A stretch of 64,000 bases of DNA from Mycoplasma seminis (GTDB lineage Bacteria; Bacillota_I; Bacilli_A; Mycoplasmatales; Metamycoplasmataceae), in contig NZ_CP132191.1 of assembly GCF_030718845.1 (NCBI RefSeq), forward strand, positions 372,001-436,000, given 5' to 3'. The notes under the pieces are model-generated. The model saw only the letters and a list, made by a program, of their open reading frames with translations. It was not told where the DNA came from and ran no database searches. Below, in pieces: positions 20,908 to 32,640 of this stretch. Position 1 is the stretch's first letter; the number at the start of each line of letters is the position of its first letter. The position numbers were made by a program, and so were the translations under genes.

Positions 20908-20943
20908 AAAATAAAAAAATTACTAAAAAACATTAGTAATTTT
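20908..20943 (-). terminator. Terminator of the nicotinate phosphoribosyltransferase gene
   Basis: Perfect 11-bp stem AAAATTACTAA/TTAGTAATTTT, with a T-rich run beyond it in the minus direction. Confidence 0.7.
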
Positions 20944-20950
20944 AACTTTT

Positions 20951-21955
20951 TTATTTTTTATAAGTAATTAAATTAGGATTATTTCGATATGCTCTACCCT
21001 CTTTAGCTTGAGGGTCACCATTTAAAATTGTTGCATCAGCAGAAAATGAATTATTTAATTTAAAAATACTTTGTCCAACCCCATAATAATCAACTGGAAC
21101 ATGTAATTCTTCAAATAATTTAATTTTGTCAGCATTAAATCCTGAAGAAACTACAATTTTATATTTGTTGGCTCCGGCTTCATCAAGAGCTTTTCTTAAT
21201 CTAAAAATTTGTTCAGGATTTACCCCATATTGAGGAGTTTCACCATCAAACATATGATCTACCATATTTTTAGAAGTATCAATTCTAACACCTCAAACTT
21301 TATTTCCTAAAGCATTCCAAATTTTTAAAGCATCATTAATAACATCATTATGATAGTCAATTAAAGCAATTAATTTATTATTGGGGAATAATTCGTGATA
21401 AGCTTTTGTGGCTGCTACTACATCACCATTAAAACCTTGAATTAATACATGAGGCATTGAACCAAAAACTGATTCATCTTGTTTGGAAGGGTCTTTTTGA
21501 GCTAGGGTAGACACAATTTCAATTCCTCCAACTCTAGCAGCATATCCATCAATTTCTTGGTTAATATAATGATCAGCTCTATCGCCCATAAAAATAACTT
21601 TTTTATCTTTTGCTTCTTTGACACAGTGGTAAGCATTTGTAGCGATCGAAGTATTTCTAGTTAAAATACCATCAATAAGGCCTTCTCAAATACCGAATTC
21701 TTGATATTGTCCTTCTAATTCTAAAACGATATCAAGTGCATTAATATGACTGTCTTCTGGTAAATATCTAATGATATATTTACTTGTATCGGTTTTTTCT
21801 TCAAGTAAAGCTAAAACTTCATTAATTCCACATAAAATAGCATCATCTTTTCTTTGAAAAAATTGCATAACTATTTTGTTATTAGGAAGTTTATTAGCTA
21901 ATATTTCTTTGGTTTTATGAAAATAGGATGCAATGTATTTTTCTTTATCTTGCAT
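20951..21955 (-). CDS. pncB: Nicotinate phosphoribosyltransferase
   Basis: The protein is 334 aa when TGA is read as Trp, the short form usual in mollicutes. It makes nicotinate mononucleotide from nicotinate and PRPP, the entry step of NAD salvage. Features: YFHKTKEIL at the start, FMGDRADHYINQEIDGYAA in the middle, ALIDYHNDVIND and WGVRIDTS of the barrel strands, and VVSSGFNAD with PVDYYGVGQS, the phosphate-binding end. Ribosome binding site AGGAG precedes the ATG. A terminator separates it from the gene upstream. Confidence 0.9.
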
Positions 21956-21979
21956 ATTTTCTCCTAACTTAATGCTATA

Positions 21980-22009
21980 GAAAACAAACTAATGGTTTAG
22001 TTTGTTTTA
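21980..22009 (-). terminator. Terminator of the efp operon overlapping its last stop codon
   Basis: AAAACAAACTAA/TTTAGTTTGTTTT inverted repeat with a three-base loop. The stop codon of the 21997-23028 gene sits in the loop. Confidence 0.6.
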
Positions 22010-23028
22010 TCAAGCTTAATATCTGTTTGATTTTCAGCAACTTTTGCAAGTTTCTTTTCTTCTTTAGCAGCTTGTTTTTCAGCTTTAGCTTTAGCAACTG
22101 CTGCACGTGTTTCCGGTTTGACAAAGTATAATTTTGGTAATTTCTTTTGTCTTGGACGAAGTATTCTAAGTAATTTTCTTAAAGTAAATCCAATTACAGG
22201 TGCCGCAAATATTGCACATAACACCATAATTATATCTAAGACAACTACTATAAAGATACTTCCGCCTTTATATCCTAATGGTTCATAAAATGAAACAACA
22301 CCATAGATTGTTACACCACGTTGGAGTTCTGTCCCACCAAATTGCATGAATTTATATCCTAAGAAATAAATCGCAATTGTAAAGAATAAATAAGCAATTG
22401 GTCATGCAGCAAAACCTCATACTGATTTAGTTGAAATTCTGATTCTTTTTCTTTCATAAACAAAAAGAGTCATTAATCCAAAGAATGGAGCTCCAGCATG
22501 CATTATAAGTGTTTTAACCATTTCAAATGGTTTATTATCTGTAATAATGCTATGGTCAAAAATAACACCACCTCAATATCCAAGCATAACTATAATGATG
22601 TATACCATTGAGGCAAAGTAGAACGTTTGTGCTCTACGTGATTTTTGTCAAAATGGATAAAGGAATAAAGTAATCCCCATTAAAACATTGGACATAAAAG
22701 TAAATCAATAAGTTGAACCACCTCAGAATAGGTATGTTGCATTTGGATATACATAATAATTAATTATTTTTTGTATATTTTCATTGCCTGAAGAATCTTG
22801 AATATCTTTAATTTGATCAAAAATACTTTTGTGACCATCTGGCGCATAATTTCATGCTTCCATAACTCAAGTACTTCTAAAATGTCATTCAAGTAATGTT
22901 ATGGTTATGTAAGTGACAATAAGTGAAAAACCAATTGTGCAAGTGATTCAATCTTGTCACTTAAAGTGTCCAAAGTGGTTTTTGAAGAAATGTCTTATTT
23001 TTTTTTCATTATTAGTTGAAGGATTCAT
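21997..23028 (-). CDS. Polytopic membrane protein, mycoplasma-specific (343 aa)
   Basis: Six or seven membrane helices between residues 20 and 285, Trp-rich through TGA codons (for example WQDWITC and LFWGGSTYW). A highly charged Ala/Lys-rich cytoplasmic tail follows (about 295-343). Some family members are annotated as MAGa3780-type membrane proteins, a name I recall but cannot verify. Transporter-like topology, no nucleotide-binding motif, substrate unknown. It follows the tail-anchored protein at 23041 by 12 bases and is probably the last gene of the efp operon. Confidence 0.7.
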
Positions 23029-23040
23029 ATCTTTAACTTT

Positions 23041-23373
23041 TTATGCTAAGAAAATACCTAATAGAATAATTACAATTATAGCTATAACAAAGGCAATTCC
23101 GCCTAGAATAAAATAAAGCCGATTTCTTAAAAAAGCATGTTCACGTTTTAAATGACGAAATACGACTTTATTATCAATTAAGTTTTCATTACTAATTTTA
23201 TGTTCTCTAAGTTCGATTAGTAATTTTTCAATTTGCTCTAAATATTTATCTGTGCCTTTGAAATGACGTTTGCTATTAGCTTTTTGATATTTTTCTATTT
23301 CACTTTTTACTTCGTTACTAAAAAGCTTACGATAAAGTGACATATTTTCTTTAGGAAATTTCTTTTGTTTCAT
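23041..23373 (-). CDS. Small tail-anchored protein (110 aa)
   Basis: A basic, helical cytoplasmic part (MKQKKFPKENMSLYRKLF, then KYLEQIEKLLIELREHK) ends in one C-terminal membrane helix (about residues 86-109). There is no signal peptide and no recognised family. It sits between the Asp23-like gene (3-base gap) and the polytopic membrane protein (12-base gap), so it is part of the same message. Confidence 0.7.
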   Translation of the reverse strand: MKQKKFPKENMSLYRKLFSNEVKSEIEKYQKANSKRHFKGTDKYLEQIEKLLIELREHKISNENLIDNKVVFRHLKREHAFLRNRLYFILGGIAFVIAIIVIILLGIFLA

Positions 23374-23376
23374 TTA

Positions 23377-23694
23377 TTAGTAAATATCCAATAAAACTAC
23401 TTGAACATTTTTTGGTTTTTTATCAATAAGTGTTTTAACATTTTCTTCAATTTTAAAAGTTAATTCTTTGATAATTGCATATGGATCAATTTCTTTATCT
23501 TTTGGTCCACGAATTTTAACATCTATGTAAATTTGAACATTTGAATGATCTTCATCAAAACTTAAACGCATGTTTGATAAGTTACTTTTTACATATTTAG
23601 TATTATCAAGTGCATTTTGAATTACATCGACAATTGCTGACTCTTGCACGATGTAGCTTTGATTAGAATTATATGGTACTGTAATTCAGTTCAT
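23377..23694 (-). CDS. Asp23/Gls24-like small protein (105 aa)
   Basis: It starts MNWITVPYNSNQSYIV at ATG 23694, which overlaps the efp stop as TAATG; a shorter start would remove this conserved opening. The layout is a strand-helix-strand plus alternating strands (SNMRLSFDEDHSNVQIYIDV) and a C-terminal NVQVVLLDIY. This resembles the Asp23/Gls24 envelope-stress family, which mycoplasmas keep in short form (names such as MMB_0454 family). Function unknown. Its place directly after efp is a useful clue for comparison. Confidence 0.65.
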
Positions 23695-24257
23695 TATTTA
23701 TTTGCTTTACCAACGTATTTTCCTGTTTCTGTTGAAACTGAAATAACATCGCCTTCTTTAATGAACATAGGTGTTTCTAATTCGAAACCTGTTTCAACAA
23801 TAACTTTCTTTTGTGGGTTTGTTGTTGTGTTTCCTTTAACAGCATCTGGTGCTTCAGTAACTGTTAATTCAACATTTGCTGGTAATTCAACATCTAATAC
23901 CTCTTCTTGGAATTTTCTGATTTGAACATCTGAACCTTCTTTAAGGAAGTTTAATTCTCATTCAACGTGTGAAACTGGAATTTCAACTTGTTCATATGTT
24001 TCGTTATCCATTAAAATAATGTTTTCTCCATCTGAGTATAAGAAGTTCATTCTTCTTTTGTCGATGTGAGCTGGTTTAACTTTATCTCCACCTGTGTAAG
24101 ATTTAATAGTTGTAGCACCAGTTCTTAAGTTTTTAACTTTAGCTTTAACGTTTGCTTGTCCACGTCCTTGTTTTGAGTGTTGTGCGTCTAAAACAACAAA
24201 AATATCACCTTCATCTTGGAATGTAATACCTGGTTTAAATTCATTAACATTAATCAT
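23694..24257 (-). CDS. efp: Elongation factor P
   Basis: The protein is 187 aa, the normal length. EF-P binds between the P and E sites and relieves ribosome stalling at polyproline. The N-terminal KOW-like domain has INVNEFKPGITFQDEGDIFV and the loop SKQGRGQANVK, whose Lys (about residue 30) is the tip that may be modified. Two OB domains follow, with LYSDGENIILMDNETYEQ, and GFELETPMFIKEGDVI near the C-terminus. It is first in an operon with the Asp23-like, tail-anchored and membrane-protein genes. AAGGAG precedes the ATG. Confidence 0.95.
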
Positions 24258-24419
24258 TTTTTTCTCCTTTTTTCAGTGCTTTTTAATTAATTTTGTAAAT
24301 ATAAGATAATTATACTTAAAAATATATTATTTTTAAGTTTAAAAATAAGAAAAGAAAAGTCTTTTAGTTTATTTTTAGTTCACATTGAAAATTTTTAATA
24401 TATAAATTGAAAGGATGAC

Positions 24420-24842
24420 ATGAAAGAAGAATTCAATTTATTTCAAATTTACAAATTAAGTGAAGAATTAACAAGAGCTTTATTTAAAGAAAGTGACTTA
24501 GTTTCAGGTTATATAATGCCTATTTTTAGTAGTAATCAAGAAATTTTATTTTGTGAAGTGAAACAAAATTCGCTGCAAAATAACACAATAAAATCTTTAC
24601 ATTTATATACTAAAAAAGGTGATACAAATTATTTAATTGAACTTGGTACTATTTTCAAAATCCAAGAAACCGATTTCTTGAAGCATGCTAAAAATTTTAA
24701 TGATCAATTAATTAAAGGCTCAATAGCTGAAACTAATGAATTAGAAATTTTAGAAGCCTTTGTTCAATGTTTAAATGAAAGGCTATTTAATACCAAATTA
24801 ATCACAATTAATGCAAAAAATGGTTCAAAATCATATTTTTAG
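24420..24842 (+). CDS. Hypothetical cytosolic protein (140 aa)
   Basis: It starts at an ATG after GAAAGGA, diverging from efp. It has a predicted helix at residues 5-22, alternating strands up to about 80, and a helical C-terminal half. No membrane segment, signal peptide or motif recognised. Forty-three bases separate it from the downstream membrane-protein gene, with no terminator visible, so the two may be co-transcribed. Confidence 0.65.
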   Translation: MKEEFNLFQIYKLSEELTRALFKESDLVSGYIMPIFSSNQEILFCEVKQNSLQNNTIKSLHLYTKKGDTNYLIELGTIFKIQETDFLKHAKNFNDQLIKGSIAETNELEILEAFVQCLNERLFNTKLITINAKNGSKSYF

Positions 24843-24885
24843 TTTTTTAACATTAAAAAAATAATATTCATAATACAATTATTAT

Positions 24886-26355
24886 ATGATTACTGAACAG
24901 AAATGAAAAATAAGAAAACAGCAAAAAACCTACCCAAATCATGAAGGAACTTGACTTTTAACTCAAAGAGTTCAACAATTTAGAGATGCTATCAAAAATC
25001 AACAGGTAGCTGTTTTTGTTGCGCACTTTTTATATCAAGCTTTGTTTATTACATTCCTGGTTTTAGGTATTTTAAATGGTGAAAAATATTTTGCAACATC
25101 AGGTAAGGAACAAACAGAATATCAGTCGTGATATACCTATATCATTGCAGCAATTGCTTTATTTATTTATTATAATTATTTAATTTTTTTAAAAACATAT
25201 GAATTGCATTATAGAATTAATCATTTATATAATTCGTTGCATTATTCAGAAAAGCATTATAAAACAATGGTAAAACTTGACTGGATTTTATCTTTTTTAC
25301 CTATTAGTAGTACTTTGTATAGAAATCTAGTTTTATTCAAATATCTTGTGCCTAAATATAAATATAAAAATTCATTAGATAACACTGCATCAATTAATTA
25401 CTTAATAACTTTAACAAGTAATTCGAAACTATCAAAATTATCAAAAGATTCTTTTGTATTTTCAGTGCAAGAGCTTGCGATTGCTAGTGTATTATTATCT
25501 TTATTTTTAATTATAACAACATTAACTAAGTTTACCGGATTATCGAGAGTTGGACTTAGTTTTGAATATGTGTTTTATATTGTTTTTGCTTTATTTTTCT
25601 CAACCTTTAAAGCCTGTGTGCTAGGGTTAATAGCGGATTTTGCTTCATTATTATTTACTGGAGCAATCTGGTCATGATTCTGGATGTATGCTATTATACC
25701 TATATGCGTTGTAATAATTTCTAAATTATTCATTTGAATGTATAAAGCTAATACTAAATGAGCCGCATTAACAACTGTAATAATAATGTCTTTAGTATTT
25801 CTTGCATTACTTGTAACTGTATCTTATGGAGCTTATTTACAAGATTACAAACCGGATTCAAGTCATATAAAAAATATTATTGGAATAGATAAAATGAATG
25901 GAAATTACAAAGGATGACGTATTTCTCGAACCTTTGGATTTTCAACCATTTCAGGCTGAATAGTATGAATTATGGTGTGGCTTGCTGGAATATTTACCAT
26001 AATAATGATTTCTTTACTTGTTATTATTTTAACAAATTACACTAATGAAAAAGATTTAAACTCAACACCAACACTTTTATTTATTAAAAAAGTTTTAATT
26101 TCATTTGGGTTAGTTGTTTCAGTTATTGTGCTAATGAGATGAATTTATGGACCATATGTATATATTCAATACATGAATTACTTCATGGGAAAATCATATT
26201 TAGCTAGCGAAAAATATATTTACTTTATGATTCCAATTGCTTTAAGATCGTTAATTTCAATACCTGTTTATATTCTATTTTTAGTAACAATTTATTCAAC
26301 CATTGATTTCTTTAAAGAAAGAGTAATTAAACAAAAGAAAAGAGTGTCATATTAA
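24886..26355 (+). CDS. Multi-pass membrane protein, possibly an ECF transporter S component
   Basis: The protein is 489 aa when TGA is read as Trp. Two N-terminal helices (about 45-65 and 82-102) precede a basic loop. A six-helix core from about residue 195 includes SFEYVFYIVFALFFSTFKAC and VLGLIADFASLLFTG, which look like the substrate-binding helices and Gly-rich turn of ECF S components (folate or riboflavin type). The long insert and N-terminal extension are unusual for an S component, and the vitamin cannot be named. TGG and TGA are both used for Trp. No good ribosome binding site precedes the ATG (TTATTATATG). Confidence 0.65.
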
Positions 26356-26402
26356 AAAAAGATGATTTAGTCTATGCTGTAGGCTATTTCATCTTTTTTA
26401 TT
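26354..26402. terminator. Bidirectional terminator between convergent genes
   Basis: AAAAAAGATGA.../...TCATCTTTTTT inverted repeat of about 16 bp with minor mismatches. It serves the plus-strand membrane gene and the minus-strand lipoprotein. Confidence 0.75.
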
Positions 26403-28073
26403 TTAGATTTTAATTTTAATTATTGCTTGATAAATGGTGTCAGAAGCTTTTAAACTTGTGAATTTCACTTGTAATTTAAATACATATTCATAAATATTAT
26501 TTTCCAACTTATTTACTTGAATGATTTTGGGCTTATTTATTATATTCATATATGAATTTGATGTTGTAGAAATATTGAAATCATCAATATTTAAGGAATC
26601 TTTATTTTTGTTTATGGATTCATTTTTTAAGTTTATTGAAATATATCTTGGAGCTAGCCGAATACTTAATAGTTCTTCCAATTTTTCTGTGTAATTTGAG
26701 CTGGTTTTATCAATTGAGTTTTGATCATATTTAATTTCAATGAAATCTTCTAAGGCATTATAACCATTAACTAAACCAATTAAAGCACTAGTAGTAAAAT
26801 CTAATGAAGCTCATTTATCAAACTTAAGTCCATTTTCTTCTAAAACATGATCACTAGTTAATTCTTCAGATTGAATTTGTGTTTCAACTGCACGAACAAT
26901 ATTGCCTTGTTTTAAAGTGCAATATTTTCATGAATTACTTTGATAATCAAAATATTGAACTGAATTATGTTTTTTAACAAAATTATCATCAACTCAGGTA
27001 GCGATTTCATTATGACCTGGGTGTCCCTTGTAATAAATATTATATTCATCTGAATATTTTGCAGCTATATATCCAATATAAATTTTATCCTCTACTGGAT
27101 TACCTGAACCTAAAATAATTAAACTTGGTTTCTGATTGTTTTCAAAATCTTGCTTAACTACATCTCCAACTTTTTCTCAATTTAAATTAGATATTTTGCT
27201 TCAATAACTAAATAATCTTTTATTATTAATATCTCTTTTATTAAAGATATAATCCTTGATTTCAGTTTCATTATCATTATAGAAAAATGGGTGCGTACTT
27301 AAAAGTCCTTCTTTAATAAATTTCTTTACGTCTGAATTAGATGAGAAGTAAAAATCTAATCCATCAATATATCTCGGTAATATGTATTGAGATTCTCTAT
27401 CTGGTCTTTTAGGAAGGTTTCAAGTGTTTTCCTCTTTATTTCAGTATCAATATTTTAATCTTGGTAAATATTGATCTAAAACATATTGGCTATACATATT
27501 AGAATCTTCAATCCCTTTAATTTGGACATTTTTATATTTTTCAAGTAGTCCTATTATTGCTGGTGCAATTCTAATATGATCTGAATTGATAAATATATTA
27601 ATTTTCTTGTCTGGATTCTGTTTAATAATTTCCTCAAACTTTTTAGCTGCAGTGTCATAATTGGTGGTATTTATACTATTGACTCTAGAGTTTTGTCTGA
27701 TATTTGTTTCATTTTTATTATCAACTACTCTTTTATTTTTAAGAAAATCTTCTAAAGCACAAGCATTAATCTTTCTTTGAAATTCTAATGCTGTGGTATA
27801 GAAGAAATGCACTTCTTTATCCGAACACATAGCAAGACGAATTAAGTTATAAAATGTTTGAATACCTCATGCTGAAAAGTATAAATTAATATCAGCTTCA
27901 TTTTGCAATTCAACAATGTTTTTTGACATTTGTGCCTGAGCGATTTCTTCAATATTAGTATTAGGATCTGCTTTTTTAATTATTACATTTGAACAAGCGG
28001 TGCTTAATACCCCCCCAATTATCGTTGCGCTTAGGCTTGAGATAAGCAATGTTTGTTTTAAGATTTTTTTCAT
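26403..28073 (-). CDS. Lipoprotein with a GT80 sialyltransferase-like domain
   Basis: The protein is 556 aa when TGA is read as Trp. Signal peptide and lipobox LSTAC put a lipidated Cys at residue 27, so the protein is on the outer face. From about residue 150 it follows GT80 (Pasteurella PM0188-type) sialyltransferases in order. KINIFINSDH and IKGIEDSNMYSQYV sit where the family has its Asp-Asp-Gly catalytic region. SLIILGSGNPVED parallels the TGTTTWEGN segment. YNIYYKGHPGHNEIATW contains the K-G-H-P motif (His351) that binds the CMP-sugar phosphate. SLDFTTSALIGL matches the Ser/Thr pair near the C-terminus. The first catalytic Asp is Glu and the Gly is Ser/Asn, so activity is uncertain. Assignment is from memory of family motifs, not a search. 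Confidence 0.65.
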
Positions 28074-28112
28074 AGCGCTATTATATATTAATATTCCTAT
28101 GAGCTAAGCTTA

Positions 28113-28140
28113 AAAGAAAAAATCCAGAGAACTGGATTAT
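28113..28140 (-). terminator. Terminator of the mnmG-rlmH operon
   Basis: AATCCAG/CTGGATT stem with an AGAA-type loop, then TTTTTTCTTTT in the minus direction. It overlaps the rlmH stop codon. Confidence 0.7.
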
Positions 28141-28571
28141 TTGTGATAAGTAATATTATTTCTAATTGTGAAAGCACGATAAATTTGTTCCACAAGCATA
28201 ACTCTAAATAATTGATGCGGAAAAGTCATTTTTGAGAAATTGATTTGATTTGGAAAATAAGATTCAATTACTCCATTTGATCCACCAATAACAAATGTAA
28301 CATTATCTATATCTAAAAATAAGTCTCCAAAAGATTCGCTATCATATTGTTTACCTCTTAAAGATAAATAATATACTTTAGAATTTTTAGGAATTTTTTC
28401 AAGAATTAATTCAGTTTCTTTTTGTTTTTTTAATTCTATATTTTCGATTTTTTGTTCCTTAATTTCAATTAAATTAAGTTTACAAAAGTAATTAATTTTT
28501 TTAGCATAATCATCATAAAGAACTTTAAATTCTTTACTCAATGATCCGACGCAAATTATATTTAATTTCAT
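28137..28571 (-). CDS. rlmH: 23S rRNA (pseudouridine1915-N3)-methyltransferase RlmH
   Basis: The protein is 144 aa, slightly short of the usual 155-160. It is a SPOUT enzyme that methylates pseudouridine 1915 in helix 69 using S-adenosylmethionine. VTFVIGGSNGV is the SAM loop. LVEQIYRAFTIRNNITYHK is the C-terminal family signature ending in Tyr-His-Lys. Its ATG overlaps the mnmG stop as TAATG, so the two RNA-modification genes are coupled. Confidence 0.93.
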   Translation of the reverse strand: MKLNIICVGSLSKEFKVLYDDYAKKINYFCKLNLIEIKEQKIENIELKKQKETELILEKIPKNSKVYYLSLRGKQYDSESFGDLFLDIDNVTFVIGGSNGVIESYFPNQINFSKMTFPHQLFRVMLVEQIYRAFTIRNNITYHK

Positions 28572-30403
28572 TATTTATTTCTAGTTTGAATATAGAACAT
28601 TAACATTTGAATATCAGCTGGATTAATTCCGCTAATTCTTGATGCTTGACCAATTGTAAGTGGTTTAATTTTAATTAATTTTTGTTTTGCTTCTGTAGCA
28701 ATATTAGGCACGATATTGTAATCAATATCTTCAGGAATTTTGAAGTTTTCAAGTTTGTTCATTTTAGCAGCTTCAGCTTGTTGCTTTTTAATATATCCAT
28801 CTAATCTAACTGCAATTGTAAGTTCATTTTTGAATTCATAATCGCCAACAACTTCACTAGCTTCAACATCAGGTCTAGCAAGTACTCTAAGGAGTGAAAC
28901 ACCATTTTCAATCCCTAAACGTTGAGCTAAAGGTGATTTTGAAGATAAGTATGAATTTGATAATTCTTCAATTTTAGCTTGAATGCTATTGTATTTATCA
29001 ACTACTTTTTGATATTGCTCTTCAGAAACAAGTCCTACTTCATTTCCATATTTAGCAAGTCTTAAATCAGGGTTATCATTTCTAAGTAATAATCTATATT
29101 CAGCTCTTGAAGTTAGCATACGGTAAGGTTCTTTTGTTCCTTTGGTTACTAAATCATCAATTAAAACACCGATATAAGCATCATCTCTTTTAAGGATTAA
29201 GGGATGCTTACCTTCAAGTTTTCTACCTGCATTAATTCCAGCAATAAGACCTTGAGCAGCGGCTTCTTCATATCCACTTGTACCATTAATTTGACCTGCT
29301 GTAAAAATATTAGCTACAACTTTTGATTCAAGTGAAGGAGAAATTTGTAATGGGTTTAAAGCATCATATTCAATTGCATAACCTCATTTTTGAACTTTAC
29401 AGTTTTCAAGCCCTGGAATTGTTCTAAGCATTTGATCTTGTACATCCACCGGCATACTAGTTGACATTCCATTAACATAAATAATAGAACCATCTACTGT
29501 TTCAGGTTCGAAAAAGATTTGATGTCTAGGTTTATCTGCAAAACGCATAACTTTATCTTCAACACTAGGACAATATCTTGGACCAATTCCTTCAATTAAT
29601 CCTGAATACATAGCTGAACGATGAATGTTATTACGGATAATTTCATGAGTTTTTTCGTTAGTATAAGTTAAATAACAAGAAATTTGTTTATCAAGTTTAA
29701 CATTTGATCTGCTTGAAAATGATAAATAAGTATCTTCGAGGTTTTCTTTTTCCACTTTTGAAAAATCAATTGAATCAGCATAAACTCTTGCAGGAGTACC
29801 TGTTTTAAGTCTTTGTAATTCAAATCCATGTGCAGCTAAAGATTGTGAAAGTTTTGGAGTAGTTTTTTGATTATCTGGACCTGAAATAGTAATTTCATCT
29901 CCACGTAAAATACGTGAATTCATATATGTTCCTGTAGTGATAACTAATTCTTTAGCTTCTAAAATACTTCCATCTTCCATTTTGATAGCTTTAAATGAAT
30001 TATTTTCAGTAATAATATCTTCAGCTACACCTTCAATTAATGTGACATTTTTATGTTCTTGTAAAGCTTGAAGAATAATTCTAGAATATTTTTCTTTATC
30101 AATTTGAGCTCTCATAGCTCTAACTGCTGGGCCTTTTGATTCATTTAACATTTTAATTTGAATCATAGCTAAATCTGAAAAATACCCTTGTACTCCACCA
30201 AGTGCATCAATTTCTCTAGTAATAATTCCTTTTGCAGGTCCTCCGATTGAAGGGTTGCAAGGCATCATTGCAATTTTGTGTAAATCAAAGCTGATTAAAG
30301 CGACTTTATGTCCCATATTTGCTAAAGCAAAAGTTGCTTCAACACCAGCATGACCTCCACCAATTACAATTGCATCAAATTTATTTAAAGTTGTCTTGTT
30401 CAT
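28571..30403 (-). CDS. mnmG: tRNA uridine 5-carboxymethylaminomethyl modification enzyme MnmG
   Basis: The protein is 610 aa when TGA is read as Trp (QKWGYAIEYD). With MnmE it modifies wobble uridine 34. FAD motif GGGHAG at residues 15-20, then PCNPSIGGPAKG, the conserved catalytic-site loop near residue 50 with the first of two Cys. The second GidA signature is GQINGTSGYEEAAAQGLIAG near residue 370. The C-terminal helical MnmE-binding part includes LTSRAEYRLLLRNDN and ends GINPADIQMLM. The start ATG is followed by MNKTTLNKFDAIVIG. It is first in the operon with rlmH. Confidence 0.97.
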
Positions 30404-30569
30404 AGTTTTTATATTTTACTATTTTGTCTATAAAATATGATAAAAAATAATTAGTGTATTAAATGCCTTTTATAACTTGCAAATAGTGCTAAAAGTTAAT
30501 TATTCTAATTTAATATTAAAATAATCATTTACTTTATAAAAAAATATAATTTAAATATAGAGGTATAAA

Positions 30570-31355
30570 ATGCATAATTTAGTATCAACAAACGGAATTG
30601 CTACACCGGCAACTAGCATAGTGCTATATATATTCATGATTTTAACAATTGTAATGACAGTTGGAATTACCATACCGCAATTAATCCATGTATTAAAGGT
30701 TAAAAATTCACAAGGAGTATCATATCCTTCTTTTTGAGTTTTCCAACTAGGGATTATTATTTGAATCATTTGATCAAGTTTAAGTCCTGGAAGTATGCTA
30801 AATGTTTTAATTGCTAATGTTTTTGGATTAATAATTAATACATTAGTTCTATATTTCACATATTATTATGATAGTAGTAGGACTAAAAAACAAAGAGTTA
30901 ATGGTTATATTTGAATTCTTGTTTCATTTGCTTTAAGTTTAATTCCAGTAGCTTTATATATGTGTAGAGAAATTTCAAAAAACTTTACAGATAAAATCGC
31001 ACAATGATACCTAATTTCTGGTTATGCTTCATTAATATTTTCTTTAATAGCTCCTGCTTTTACAACACTTACATTCCTACCACAATTTATTAAAAGTATA
31101 AAAACTAATAAATGAGAAGGTGTTACATATTGAGAATATATTGCTTTTATAATTAACGATCTTATTTGATTAGTTTGATGAGGGCTTGAAATTGGTGTTT
31201 ATGCAACTGAACCAATTAAATCAAATGGAAGCACAATGCTAGGATATATTGGTGGAATTAGTTGACAAATATTATCATTAGGATTATATTTAACTCAATT
31301 TTCATTCACAATTAAACATGAATATAGCAAAAAATTGCAAAATAAAACAACTTAA
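30570..31355 (+). CDS. PQ-loop repeat membrane protein
   Basis: The protein is 261 aa when TGA is read as Trp, with seven predicted membrane helices. Two PQ-loop motifs are visible: ITIPQLIHVLKVKNSQGVSY (about residues 39-58) and FLPQFIKSIKTNKWEGVTYW (about 175-194). Each is a Pro-Gln turn followed by a basic loop and SxG/EGV. PQ-loop proteins (SWEET/cystinosin/KDEL-receptor superfamily) carry sugars or amino acids; the substrate here is not determined. TATAAT at 30544-30549 and AGAGGT before the ATG give it its own promoter, divergent from mnmG. Confidence 0.8.
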
Positions 31356-31573
31356 TGCTATTTAGAATGATAAAAAGTTAGCAAAATTATAAAAAAGCTT
31401 AATTTTAATTAAAAATACAGTGTTATTTTATGTTTTTATAAAAAATATTGTATTTTTTTATCTTCAAAACTTTTGAAAAAAGCTTTAAAGGATTTATAAA
31501 AAATATTATAATATACACGAACATAAAAAAGTTAAATTTATGCATAAACAAAACTATTTTTGAAAGGAAAAAT
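31356..31573 (+). promoter_or_regulatory. gapA upstream region with -10 box
   Basis: Noncoding and strongly AT-rich. TATAAT at 31507-31512 lies 61 bases before the gapA ATG, giving a leader of about 55 bases. The ribosome binding site is GAAAGGAAAA. No clear terminator for the PQ-loop gene was found here, so some read-through is possible. Confidence 0.5.

Positions 31574-32640
<1,067 letters not shown>

Noticed and set aside
31448-31573. N-terminal extension of GAPDH from an upstream ATG
   Set aside because: The clear ribosome binding site and the conserved family start ([13 protein letters not shown]) place the start at 31574; the extra 42 residues are low-complexity and would cover the promoter.
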